From contig NZ_JAGMUJ010000161.1 in assembly GCF_019049255.1 (NCBI RefSeq), positions 310,001 to 374,000 of the forward strand: a DNA stretch of 64,000 bases, written 5' to 3'. Below, piece after piece: positions 51,446-59,522 of the stretch. Below the pieces are notes generated by a model, which had not been told where the DNA came from, ran no database searches, and was given only the letters and a program-made list of their open reading frames with translations. The stretch is from Streptomyces sp. AC558_RSS880. GTDB lineage: Bacteria; Actinomycetota; Actinomycetes; Streptomycetales; Streptomycetaceae. Position numbers and translations under genes: made by a program. Positions within the stretch are counted from its first letter, which is position 1. Every line of letters starts with the position of its first letter.

Positions 51446-51598
51446 GACCCACCGGGCCTCGCGGGGTGGGGCGCTTCCGGCGTCAGCCGCGGGCGGGTCG
51501 TGCCTCCCCCCCGTGCCTTGAGGGCCTGGGAGGTGCCCCCAGGGCGGTGGGGGTCTCCCCGCTCGAGCGAAACCGGGAGTGGGGGAGGAGCCGAGAGC

Positions 51599-51640
51599 GG
51601 GGAGGCATCCCTCAAGCGCCGGGCCGCGCGACTCACCCCC
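51599..51640. repeat. Intergenic repeat, copy 2 (partner at 1665-1706)
   Basis: This core matches 1665-1706 with three mismatches over 42 bp. It lies inside a larger GC-rich segment (51490-51660) with several G-run/C-run hairpins, again between two convergent genes. The rest of the 316-bp gap shows no gene. Confidence 0.6.
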
Positions 51641-51701
51641 GCCCAGCACCCACCCCGGCGGCCCCCACGGCCCGCCACGACTGCCCGCGGCGGACGCCGA
51701 A

Positions 51702-51729
51702 GGGGCGACCACCGTTCGGTGATCGCCCC
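51702..51729. terminator. Terminator between the transglutaminase and DUF3040 genes
   Basis: GGGGCGACCACC (51702-51713) pairs with GGTGATCGCCCC (51718-51729) with one mismatch and a 4-nt loop, 32 bp beyond the DUF3040 stop. Confidence 0.7.
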
Positions 51730-51761
51730 TGAGCCATGTCTTCGGGTGTGCGCCAAAGGCG

Positions 51762-52163
51762 CTAGTGGCCGCCCTGCTCGTCGCGACGGCGTTGCCAGCG
51801 TTCCTCGATGCGGTCCATCACGGAGCGGCGCGGTCTGCCCTGGCGCGCCGCCTGCGGTGTACCCGTCGCACCGGCGGCCTGCTCCCCCGGCTTGGGCGCC
51901 TTGCGCCAGCCGGTCACCGCGAGGACCGCGCAGCCCAGCATCACGAGGAACCCCACGACACTGAGCCAGACCTGCTGGGCGACCATACCGGCCATGAGGA
52001 GCGCAATACCCACGAGGAAGCCCGCGACCGCCTGGTAGACCCGTCGCCGGGTGTACGTACGCAGCCCGCTTCCCTCGAGCGCTGTCGCGAACTTGGGATC
52101 TTCGGCGTACAGCGCTCGCTCCATTTGCTCGAGCATGCGCTGCTCGTGCTCCGAGAGCGGCAC
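51762..52163 (-). CDS. DUF3040 membrane protein
   Basis: The 133-residue protein begins VPLSEHEQRMLEQMERAL, the hallmark of the actinobacterial DUF3040 family, followed by two adjacent spans (about 42-62 and 65-85). A charged cytoplasmic tail rich in Arg and Gln ends it. The function is unknown; the N-terminal helix may bind a partner. The GTG at 52163 has a GAGGA upstream, so the open extension to 52259 is rejected. The next 288 bp upstream contain only short hairpins and no supported gene. Confidence 0.85.
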   Translation of the reverse strand: MPLSEHEQRMLEQMERALYAEDPKFATALEGSGLRTYTRRRVYQAVAGFLVGIALLMAGMVAQQVWLSVVGFLVMLGCAVLAVTGWRKAPKPGEQAAGATGTPQAARQGRPRRSVMDRIEERWQRRRDEQGGH

Positions 52164-52451
52164 GGAGTCCTCCTCATCGTGCAGTCGCCGGGGCGACCCG
52201 GGGGGTCCCTTCAGGATAGGCAGGGAATCGCCCCCGTGAAACCCGCCCCTCTGCGCCAATTGGCCAACCGGTACCAGCCATCACGTCCCGGCCCGCTGAG
52301 ACTTCTCATTCCCCGGCGGCCGGCCCGTCATGCCGGGCGGTCTCCCTCGATCATACGGCGCCAAGCCGCCATTCGGGGGGCCTGTGGCGCACTCCATGCA
52401 CGGCGGGGCCACCGGACGCGCCGCTGATCAGCACCGCGTCCCGGCAGCCGC

Positions 52452-53222
52452 TCAGGCCCCCGAGGTCCCCCGCGTCTCACCGAGCACATGAAGTTGCGTG
52501 GCCACGGAGTGGAAGGCGGCGAGCTCGGCCGCCGCGGCCTCCAGCTTCAGCAGCGCGTCCAGGGCTCCAGGCTCGGTGTCGACGAGCACGCCGGGGACGA
52601 GGTCGGCGAAGACCCGCACGCCGTGCACGGCGCCGACCCTCAGGCCCGCGCCCTCCACGAGCGCGGTGAGCCGGTCGGCGGTGAAGCGGCGCGGCACGGG
52701 GTCGCCGGCGCCCCATCGGCCGTCGGGGTCGTCGAGCGCCTGCTTGGCCTCCGTGAAGTGACCGGCGAGGGCGCGGGCGAGCACGGCGCCGCCGAGGCCC
52801 GCGGCGAGCAGGCTGAGGACGCCGTCGGGGCGCAGGGCCGCCACCGCGTTGCGGACGCCTTCGGCGGGGTCGTCGACGTACTCCAGGACGCCGTGGCACA
52901 GCACGATGTCGTAGCCGCCGCGCTCGGCCACGTCGAAGAGGCCCCGGGCGTCGCCCTGGACGCCCCGGACCCGGTCGGCGACGTCGGCCTCGGCGGCGCG
53001 GCGCTCCAGGGCGAACAGCGCGTCGGGGCTGGGGTCGACGACGGTCACCCGGTGGCCGAGCCGGGCGAGGGGCACCGCGAAGTTGCCGCTGCCGCCGCCG
53101 GTGTCGAGGATGTCCAGCGCCTGCCGTCCGGTCGCCTTGACCCGGCGTTCCAGGGCGTCCTGGAGGACCTCCCAGACCACGGCGGTACGGAGGGCGGCTC
53201 GGGGCCGCATCGGGTCCGACAC
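52452..53222 (-). CDS. Class I SAM-dependent methyltransferase
   Basis: The 256-residue protein carries the SAM-binding motif I in LDTGGGSGNFAVPLA, an acidic residue in TVVDPSPDAL, and motif LCHGVLEYVDDPAEG. It resembles CmoA/UbiE-like small-molecule or tRNA-modifying methyltransferases (Rossmann fold, about 35-170), with a variable C-terminus. The substrate is not predictable. Homologues lie near this position in other Streptomyces, from memory. It shares the strand with the HEPN gene, 222 bp downstream of its stop; no terminator stands out there. Confidence 0.85.
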   Translation of the reverse strand: MSDPMRPRAALRTAVVWEVLQDALERRVKATGRQALDILDTGGGSGNFAVPLARLGHRVTVVDPSPDALFALERRAAEADVADRVRGVQGDARGLFDVAERGGYDIVLCHGVLEYVDDPAEGVRNAVAALRPDGVLSLLAAGLGGAVLARALAGHFTEAKQALDDPDGRWGAGDPVPRRFTADRLTALVEGAGLRVGAVHGVRVFADLVPGVLVDTEPGALDALLKLEAAAAELAAFHSVATQLHVLGETRGTSGA

Positions 53223-53444
53223 GGTAGTTGACTCCTCGGCGCGGCACCGCCTCTTCCTCGGCGGAGCAATCGGGTTCCCTCCCCCGGCGGGCAGGGCTTC
53301 AGGCGCTGTCCACCCTATGGCCTGTGCCGTGGTGGCCGGCCACCCGGCCGGGGACCCAGGGGGCGGCGCGAGGTGTTTCGCCCCCGCCGCCCCTTCCCCT
53401 CCCGCCCCGGACCTCCTTCGCGCCCACGTGGCGGAGCCGCACCT

Positions 53445-53963
53445 CTATACGGCCCCGCGCCCCTGGTACGGCAGGACCGGCTGGAGGACCAGCATGCGTT
53501 CGACCAGGCGGAGGAACATCGCCACGTCGCGTATCAGGTCGTCGGCGTCCCGGCTGCTCGCCGCGCCCTGGATGCCGGCCTCGGCCCGGGCGCGGCGCCG
53601 GGCCCCGGAGGCGAACAGCGCGCTCCACTCGGTGAGCTCGGGCGCGATCTCGGGGAGCACTTCCCAGGCGCTCCGTATTTTGGCCCGGGCCCGGGGCGAG
53701 GTCTCGGGCCGGCCGCGGGCGGCGAGCACGGCGGCGGCGGTGCGCAGGGCGGCCAGGTGGGCCGTCGCGTAGCGCTCGTTGGGTGTCTCGAGGGCGGCGG
53801 CCTCGTCGAGTCCGGCACGGGCCTGGGCGAGCAGGTCGAGGGCGGCGGGCGGGGCCGTGGCGCGGCGCAGCACGGGGTGGATGTCGCTCGCCGGGCCGTT
53901 CAGTGAGGGGGCAGGGCCGGTGGTGCGGCGCCGACGGGCGGCGGCTGCGGACGAGTTGGCCAT
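53445..53963 (-). CDS. SAV_6107-type HEPN-domain protein
   Basis: The 172-residue protein is mostly helical. After a basic low-complexity N-terminus (about 1-25) it carries PNERYATAHLAALRTAAAVL with R64-x4-H69, the HEPN RNase-type motif. Several Arg-rich helices and a C-terminal VERMLVLQPVLPYQGRGAV follow. HEPN proteins include toxin RNases and non-catalytic adaptor domains; for the SAV_6107 group no function is established. The ATG has AGGAGG 8 nt upstream. It is divergent from the ATPase/YhgE/TetR operon over a 166-bp region. Confidence 0.8.
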   Translation of the reverse strand: MANSSAAAARRRRTTGPAPSLNGPASDIHPVLRRATAPPAALDLLAQARAGLDEAAALETPNERYATAHLAALRTAAAVLAARGRPETSPRARAKIRSAWEVLPEIAPELTEWSALFASGARRRARAEAGIQGAASSRDADDLIRDVAMFLRLVERMLVLQPVLPYQGRGAV

Positions 53964-54063
53964 GACGAACCTCCTGTCGTCTTGGTGACGGCGCCCCTCC
54001 TGAGAGGTGCCGTATGTGCACATCGTGAGGTATGGCACTGACAATCCGTTCCGACCTGGGCTT

Positions 54064-54092
54064 TTGCTTCGCTCGACTGTTCGCGCTAGTTT
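54064..54092 (+). promoter_or_regulatory. Candidate promoter of the ATPase-YhgE-TetR operon
   Basis: TTGCTT (54064-54069) and TAGTTT (54087-54092) are 17 bp apart, close to a vegetative HrdB-type promoter. Transcription would begin near 54099, inside the palindrome. Confidence 0.55.
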
Positions 54093-54118
54093 TTGCACTG
54101 ACCAGTCAGTTCAAAAAC
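54089..54118 (+). promoter_or_regulatory. 30-bp TetR-type operator overlapping the promoter
   Basis: GTTTTTGCACTGAC (54089-54102) and GTCAGTTCAAAAAC (54105-54118) are inverted 14-bp arms with one mismatch around CA. The left arm overlaps the -10 element and the rest covers the start of transcription. A single half-site GCACTGAC recurs at 54035-54042. The TetR gene of the same locus is the obvious candidate regulator. Confidence 0.7.
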
Positions 54119-54129
54119 AGGGGGACTTG

Positions 54130-54894
54130 GTGGACGGTCCGCTCGGACTCGCCGTCACGGCCCGCGGCTTCGGCCTGAAGGGGCCGCGGGGATGGGCGTT
54201 CCGCGGGGTCTCGGCCGACGCGGAGCCCGGCTCGCTGATCGCGGTGGAGGGGCCGTCCGGGTCGGGCCGCACCTGCCTGCTGCTCGCCCTCACCGGCCGG
54301 ATGCGGCCCACGGAGGGCCTGGCCGCCGTCGGCGGGCTGGAACTGCCCAAGCGCATGTCCGCCGTACGCCGCCGCAGCGCGCTCGCGCACGTCGCCGGAG
54401 TCACCGATCTCGACCCCGCCCTCACCGTCGGCGAGCACCTGCGGGAACAGGCCCTGCTGCAGCGCCGTTTCGGCGGCTCGCTTCCCCGCCCGCGCCCGTG
54501 GCCGCGCCCGCGCGGAGAACGCACCCGTGAGGAGAGGGAGCGCGTCGACGACGCGCTGGCCGTCGCCGGGCTGGACCTCGCGGCCCTGCCCAAGGCCGCG
54601 CGGACCGCCGTCCGGGATCTGGAGCGGGTGGAGGCGCTGCGGCTGTCGCTCGCGCTGGCGCTGCTGGGGCGTCCCCGGCTGCTCGGCGTGGACGACACCG
54701 ACCTGAAACTCCCACCCGCCGGACGGGCCGAGGTGTGGGCCCTGCTGAGGTCCGTCGCCGGGACCGGCACCACCGTGCTGGCGGTGTGCAGCGAGGCACC
54801 GCGCGACGCGGTGGTCGTCCGCACGGGAACCGGCGGGCACGACGACGCGAAGGAGGCGGCGGCCGATGCGCTCGCCGGAACTGGCCGCTCTTGA
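54130..54894 (+). CDS. Degenerate ABC-type ATPase domain protein
   Basis: The 254-residue protein has the ABC fold with a Walker A loop GPSGSGRT and an H-loop-like VCSEAP. The usual LSGGQ signature is replaced by RDLERVEALRLSLALALLG, and the Walker B segment reads LLGVDDTDLKL, so the catalytic Glu is replaced by Asp. It may bind ATP but turn it over slowly, or act as a regulator. GTG 54130 has GGGGGA upstream; TTG 54127 is an alternative. It ends 29 bp inside the YhgE gene, implying tight co-translation. Confidence 0.8.
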   Translation: MDGPLGLAVTARGFGLKGPRGWAFRGVSADAEPGSLIAVEGPSGSGRTCLLLALTGRMRPTEGLAAVGGLELPKRMSAVRRRSALAHVAGVTDLDPALTVGEHLREQALLQRRFGGSLPRPRPWPRPRGERTREERERVDDALAVAGLDLAALPKAARTAVRDLERVEALRLSLALALLGRPRLLGVDDTDLKLPPAGRAEVWALLRSVAGTGTTVLAVCSEAPRDAVVVRTGTGGHDDAKEAAADALAGTGRS

Positions 54895-56950
54895 GCTCCG
54901 GCGCTTCGGCCGGGGCGCACTGCCGCGCGCGGCCCTGGTCGCCCTGCTGGTGCTGCCCCTGCTGTACGGCGCCCTGTACCTGTGGTCGTTCTGGGACCCG
55001 TACGGCCGTCTGGACCGGATCCCGGTGGCGCTGGTGAACGACGACCAGGGGGCGCGCGCCGACGGGAAGCGGATCACCGCGGGCGACGACATCGCCGAGG
55101 GGCTGCTCGACAGCGGCACCTTCGACTGGCGGGAGGTGAGCGCGGCCGAGGCCCGGCGGGGCGTCGAGGACGGCACGTACTACCTGTCGCTGACCCTGCC
55201 CGCCGACCTCAGCCGCCGTATCGCCTCCGGTGCGGGCGACTCCCCCGAGACCGGCGCCCTCCAGGTGCGCACGAACGACGCCAACAACTACATCGTCGGG
55301 CAGATCTCCCGGACGGTCTTCGGCGAGGTGCGCCGGGCCGCGTCCACGAAGACCGCGCGCTCCTTCCTGGACCGGATCTTCGTCTCGTTCTCGGACATCC
55401 ACGGCGAGACCGTGAAGGCGGCCGAGGGGGCCGACAAGCTGAGCGGCGGCATCGGGAAGGCGGAGAAGGGCTCCGAGGACCTCGCCGACGGCCTGGCGGA
55501 CGCCCGCAAGGGCAGCGGGAAGCTCTCCAAGGGGCTGAAGGACCTCCACAGGGGCGCCGGTGACCTGGAGGACGGCTCGAAGAAGGTCGCGGACGGCACG
55601 CGGAGACTCGCCGACAAGGTGAACGCGGTCGACGCCGAGGTGGGCCCGTTCCTGAAGGACAACGAGAAGACCATCGGCGACACCGCGCGGTTCGTCGCCG
55701 ACTCGGCCGGAAAGCTCCGCGAGGACCTCGACACCCTCGAGGAGAAGGCGCCGGCCGCCGCGAAGGACACCCGTGCGGCGTCCGACACCATGGACGGCAT
55801 CCACAAGGCGCGCTGCGAGGACCCCGTCCTGCCCGACGCCGCCTGCCCGGACCTGGAGAAGGCCAGGAACGCGGCGGCCACGGCGGCGGACGTCGCCGCC
55901 GACACCGGTGCCCTGGTCACCGGCCACCGCGACGACCTGAAGAAGCTCGACACCCGCCTCGCCGCCCTGGAGAAGCAGGCCCGGGCGCTCGCCGGCCGCG
56001 CCCCGCACCTCTCCGAGGACCTCGACGACGCCGTCACCAGGATCAACGCGCTCGACGCCGGGGCCGGCAAGGTCGCCGCCGGCGCGAAGAAGCTGAACAG
56101 GGGACTCGGCACCGCCGAGACCGGCGCCGCGGACCTGGACGAGGGCGTCGGCGAGCTGAAGACCGGCGCGGACGACCTGAACGGCGGCCTCTACAAGCTC
56201 GTCGACGGCTCCGGCGAACTCGCCGGCGGTCTGCACGACGGTGCCGGGAAGATCCCCGACTACGACGAGCGGGACCGCGACCGGCGCACCGAGGTGATGG
56301 CCGACCCGGTCCGGCTCGTCTCCCACGACCTGCACAAGGCGCCCGACTACGGCACCGGCTTCGCCCCGTACTTCATCCCGCTGTCGCTCTGGGTGGGCGC
56401 GATGGTGGCGTACATGCTGATCGCGCCGATGAACCGGCGCGCGCTCGCGGCAGGCGCCTCCGCCTGGCGGATCGCGCTGGCGGGCTGGCTGCCGGTGGTG
56501 GCGATCGGGGTGCTGCAGACGCTGGCGCTGATGGCGGTGCTGCACTGGGCGCTCGGGCTGCAGATGGCGCGGGCGGCCGGGACGGTGGGCTTCCTGTGCC
56601 TGGTGACGGCGTGTTTCGCGGCGATCGTGCAGTGGCTGAACGCGCGCTTCGGCGCGGCCGGCCGGATCCTCGTCCTCGCGCTGCTGATGCTCCAGCTGAC
56701 CTCGGCGGGCGGCACGTACCCCGTGCAGACCAGCCCCGGCTTCTTCAACGCGCTGCACCCGTTCCTGCCGATGAGCCATGTCGTCGGGGCGCTGCGGCGG
56801 CTCATCACGGGCGGCGGCCTCGCACCGGTGTGGCAGGCGTGCGCCGTGCTCGCGGCCTTCACCGCGGGCGCCCTCGCGCTGACCGCGCTGTCGGCCCGCC
56901 GCCGCCAGGTGTGGACGATGGACCGCCTTCACCCCGAGCTGAGCCTTTGA
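54866..56950 (+). CDS. YhgE/Pip-type membrane protein
   Basis: The 694-residue protein has one N-terminal span (about 20-40), a large extracytoplasmic region (about 45-480) and five or six C-terminal spans (about 500-680). The N-terminal extracytoplasmic part contains VALVNDDQGARADGKRI, typical of ABC-2-type YhgE/Pip proteins. The middle consists of Asp/Gly/Lys/Leu-rich heptad-like repeats with words such as ADGLADARKGSGKL. These proteins serve as phage receptors or type VII-associated factors in Firmicutes and as exporters in others. The ATG has AGGAGG 9 nt upstream. It probably uses the preceding ATPase as its partner. Confidence 0.9.
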   Translation: MRSPELAALELRRFGRGALPRAALVALLVLPLLYGALYLWSFWDPYGRLDRIPVALVNDDQGARADGKRITAGDDIAEGLLDSGTFDWREVSAAEARRGVEDGTYYLSLTLPADLSRRIASGAGDSPETGALQVRTNDANNYIVGQISRTVFGEVRRAASTKTARSFLDRIFVSFSDIHGETVKAAEGADKLSGGIGKAEKGSEDLADGLADARKGSGKLSKGLKDLHRGAGDLEDGSKKVADGTRRLADKVNAVDAEVGPFLKDNEKTIGDTARFVADSAGKLREDLDTLEEKAPAAAKDTRAASDTMDGIHKARCEDPVLPDAACPDLEKARNAAATAADVAADTGALVTGHRDDLKKLDTRLAALEKQARALAGRAPHLSEDLDDAVTRINALDAGAGKVAAGAKKLNRGLGTAETGAADLDEGVGELKTGADDLNGGLYKLVDGSGELAGGLHDGAGKIPDYDERDRDRRTEVMADPVRLVSHDLHKAPDYGTGFAPYFIPLSLWVGAMVAYMLIAPMNRRALAAGASAWRIALAGWLPVVAIGVLQTLALMAVLHWALGLQMARAAGTVGFLCLVTACFAAIVQWLNARFGAAGRILVLALLMLQLTSAGGTYPVQTSPGFFNALHPFLPMSHVVGALRRLITGGGLAPVWQACAVLAAFTAGALALTALSARRRQVWTMDRLHPELSL

Positions 56951-56985
56951 ACGGGCGCGCCGGGGCTCCTGTGAGAATCAGGGCC

Positions 56986-57615
56986 ATGGAACGCAGCAGC
57001 ACCACGCCGGGCGGCAGTGCCCGCCGCGAGGCCACCCGGCAGAAGCTCTACGAGGCGGCCGTCACCCTCATCGCCGAACAAGGCTTCTCCGCCACCACCG
57101 TGGACGAGATCGCCGAGCGGGCGGGGGTCGCGAAGGGCACGGTCTACTACAACTTCGCGAGCAAGTCGGTCCTCTTCGAGGAGTTGCTGCGGCACGGGGT
57201 CGGTCTGCTGACCGCCTCACTGCGGGAGGCGGCCGAACGGACGGCCGCGGAGGGCGTCGGCAGGGTCGACGCCCTGGACGCGATGATCCGCGCGGGGCTC
57301 GTCTTCATCGACCGCTACCCGGCCTTCACCCAGCTGTACGTGGCCGAGCTGTGGCGCACCAACCGGGCCTGGCAGTCCACGCTGATGGTGGTGCGGCAGC
57401 AGGCCGTGGCGGTGGTCGAGGGCGTGCTGCGCGAGGGGGTGGCGAACGGCGAGTTCAGCGACGAGATCGACGTCCCGCTGACGGCGGCGGCGCTGGTCGG
57501 CATGGTGCTGGTGGCGGCGCTGGACTGGAAGTCCTTCCAGCCGGAGCGTTCCCTGGACGACGTGCACTCCGCCCTGTCCCGGCTGTTGCAGGGGCGGGTC
57601 AGCGGCCGCCGCTGA
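56986..57615 (+). CDS. TetR-family transcriptional regulator
   Basis: The 209-residue protein has an N-terminal HTH domain (about 13-60) with TVDEIAERAGVAKGTVYYNFASK, the classic TetR recognition helix, and an all-helical ligand-binding C-terminal domain. It lies 35 bp after the YhgE gene. Autorepression through the palindrome at 54089-54118 is the simplest model. ATG 56986 follows a weak AGGG; an in-frame GTG 5 codons earlier (VRIRAM) is possible. Confidence 0.9.
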   Translation: MERSSTTPGGSARREATRQKLYEAAVTLIAEQGFSATTVDEIAERAGVAKGTVYYNFASKSVLFEELLRHGVGLLTASLREAAERTAAEGVGRVDALDAMIRAGLVFIDRYPAFTQLYVAELWRTNRAWQSTLMVVRQQAVAVVEGVLREGVANGEFSDEIDVPLTAAALVGMVLVAALDWKSFQPERSLDDVHSALSRLLQGRVSGRR

Positions 57616-57628
57616 ATCCCGGACGGAC

Positions 57629-57687
57629 GAAGGCGCCGGCCCGGGGTGGCCGCGTCCCCCGCGGGCCACCGTCGGACCGGCGCCTTC
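57629..57687 (+). terminator. Compound terminator after the TetR gene
   Basis: Outer arms GAAGGCGCCGG (57629-57639) and its complement (57677-57687) enclose an inner GGTGGCC/GGCCACC stem. It begins 13 bp after the TetR stop. Confidence 0.7.
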
Positions 57688-57689
57688 CT

Positions 57690-58019
57690 TGCTCCCCCGT
57701 ACGTTCCCCCGTGCGGTCGTCCCCCGGGTTCCCCCGTGCCTCGCTCCCGCCGACGGTTCCGGCGGAAGGAGCGGATCGCGGGCCCGTACCGTTCCGGCGC
57801 CCCGTGTCGCCGGTCCGGGGCGGGGCCCCTCTCCGTGGTCTCCACTCTCCCGTTCCCGGGGGCCGGCCCCCATCCGCGCGCGTACTCAACTCGGCGGCTA
57901 GGTACGGGTACTCAGGGCCGCGCACGCGCCCCCACGGCCCGGTGCCGCCGACTGGGGCCCGGAGCGGGGGCGCGGGTACTCGGGACGGACTGTCGGTGGC
58001 GGCGGATAAAGTCCCTGGC
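57690..58019 (+). other. Intergenic region with CCCCCGT words and a candidate leaderless promoter
   Basis: Four runs of CCCCC lie in 57694-57740, three followed by GT (TCCCCCGTACG, TTCCCCCGTGCG, TTCCCCCGTGCC). Near the end TAAAGT (58007-58012) would start transcription around 58018-58020, at the ATG of the next gene. No gene is supported in between. Confidence 0.4.
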
Positions 58020-59516
58020 ATGGCACGGATTGCGGTGATCGGCGCCGGGATGGGCGCGATGGCGGCCGCCGCCCGGCTGGCCGTCGCGGGCCACCGGGTG
58101 GCGGTGTACGAGCGGACGGAGACGTACGGCGGTGCGCTGCGCCGTCTCGAGCGGGACGGGTTCGCCTTCGACACCGGACCCGGACTGCTCCCGCTTCCGG
58201 CGGTCTACCGGGATCTGTTCGTGAAGACCGGCAAGGAGCCGCTGGAGGCGTGTGTCGAACTGGTCCAGGCCGACCCGTCGTCGCACCACGTGTTCGCGGA
58301 CGGTACGCGCGTGTCGCTGGCGGGCGCCTCCCGCGCGGGCGTCGTCTCCGCGCTGGAGGAGAGTCTCGGGGCGGACGCGGCCAGGCGCTGGGGGGACTTC
58401 CTGGTGCGGGCCCGGGAGGCCTGGGACCGGTCGCGCCGGCCGCTGCTGGAGGAGCCGCTGTGGCCCAACTGGCGGGTCCTGGCCGAGCGTGAGCCGTATC
58501 CGGCGGTCCCCCACAAGAAGTTCCTGCGCACGCGTACGGCGGGCACGCTCGCGGAGGTCGGGGCGTGGGAGCTGCGCGATCCCCGGCTGATCGCGCTGCT
58601 GGAGAGCCATGCGCTGGCGTACGGCCTCGATCCCCGCTCCACCCCGGCGAGCGCGGCGGTGCTGCCGTACATGGAGCACGCCTTCGGCATGTGGTACGTA
58701 CGCGGTGGCATGCGGGAGCTGGCGCGTGCGGTGTACGAGCGGTGCCTGGCCCGCCGGGTGGAGTTCCACTTCGGTGCGGAGGCCGTCGGGGTCCTGGAGA
58801 AGGACGGCCGGGCGGCGGGGCTGGAGCTCGCCGGCGGCGCGGTGGCCGAGGCGGACTTCGTGGTCGCCGGGGTGGCTCCCGGGGAGCTGGACCGGCTGGG
58901 CAGGGGGACACGGGTGCGCGGTGACGGCGAGGTCCCGGGCCGGCGGGGGACGGCGAGCCGGGTGACGCTGGCGCTGGCGCTGCGGGGCGGGCGCCCGGAG
59001 GGGACCCCGCACCGCACGGTCGTGCACACGGAGGACCGGGAGGCCGAACTGGAGTCGCTGTCCGGTGCCCCCGGGGGCCTGCCCCCGCGGCCCACGGTCA
59101 CGGTGCTGCGGCCGGACGACCCCGCGCTGGTCCCGGACGCCGGCCACGAGGCGGTCACGGTGACGTCGGTGGTGCCCGCCGGGACCGAGGGGGCCTGGGA
59201 CGCGTACGCCGGGAATCTGATCGCCGTCGCCGAGCGTGCCGTACCCGGCCTGCGCGACCGGTTGCTGTGGCACGAGGTGCGCACCCCGGCCGACATCGCC
59301 GGGGAGACCGGCGCGGAGGGCGGCGCGGTGCCGGTGCCGGCGCTGGCCGCGGCGGACGGGCGGCTGCTGCACCCGGCCAACAGCACCGGGCTGGCGGGGC
59401 TGTTCACGGCCGGCGGCTGGTCCCACCCCGGCGGCGGGCTCCCGCACGCCGGGATGTCGGGGGCGCTGGTGGCCGGACTGATCGTGGAGGGGCCGGAGTT
59501 CCGCGGGTCGCAGTGA
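58020..59516 (+). CDS. NAD(P)/FAD-dependent oxidoreductase (phytoene-desaturase-like)
   Basis: The 498-residue protein starts with the dinucleotide-binding motif MARIAVIGAGMGAMAAAARLA, shown here as two adjoining parts, and an acidic residue after strand 2 (VYERTETYGG). It ends with TGLAGLFTAGGWSHPGGGLPHAG, the FAD-binding C-terminal motif of CrtI/amine-oxidase-type flavoproteins. It is the size of carotenoid desaturases, but neighbouring carotenoid genes are absent, so the substrate is open. ATG 58020 is near a -10-like TAAAGT with no Shine-Dalgarno, so a leaderless message is plausible. The open frame continues far upstream but without similarity. Confidence 0.88.
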   Translation: MARIAVIGAGMGAMAAAARLAVAGHRVAVYERTETYGGALRRLERDGFAFDTGPGLLPLPAVYRDLFVKTGKEPLEACVELVQADPSSHHVFADGTRVSLAGASRAGVVSALEESLGADAARRWGDFLVRAREAWDRSRRPLLEEPLWPNWRVLAEREPYPAVPHKKFLRTRTAGTLAEVGAWELRDPRLIALLESHALAYGLDPRSTPASAAVLPYMEHAFGMWYVRGGMRELARAVYERCLARRVEFHFGAEAVGVLEKDGRAAGLELAGGAVAEADFVVAGVAPGELDRLGRGTRVRGDGEVPGRRGTASRVTLALALRGGRPEGTPHRTVVHTEDREAELESLSGAPGGLPPRPTVTVLRPDDPALVPDAGHEAVTVTSVVPAGTEGAWDAYAGNLIAVAERAVPGLRDRLLWHEVRTPADIAGETGAEGGAVPVPALAAADGRLLHPANSTGLAGLFTAGGWSHPGGGLPHAGMSGALVAGLIVEGPEFRGSQ

Positions 59517-59522
59517 ACGCGC

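Noticed and set aside
56596..56985. An N-terminal extension of the TetR regulator
   Set aside because: The frame is open upstream but overlaps the YhgE coding region and lacks TetR similarity before residue 1 of the called protein.
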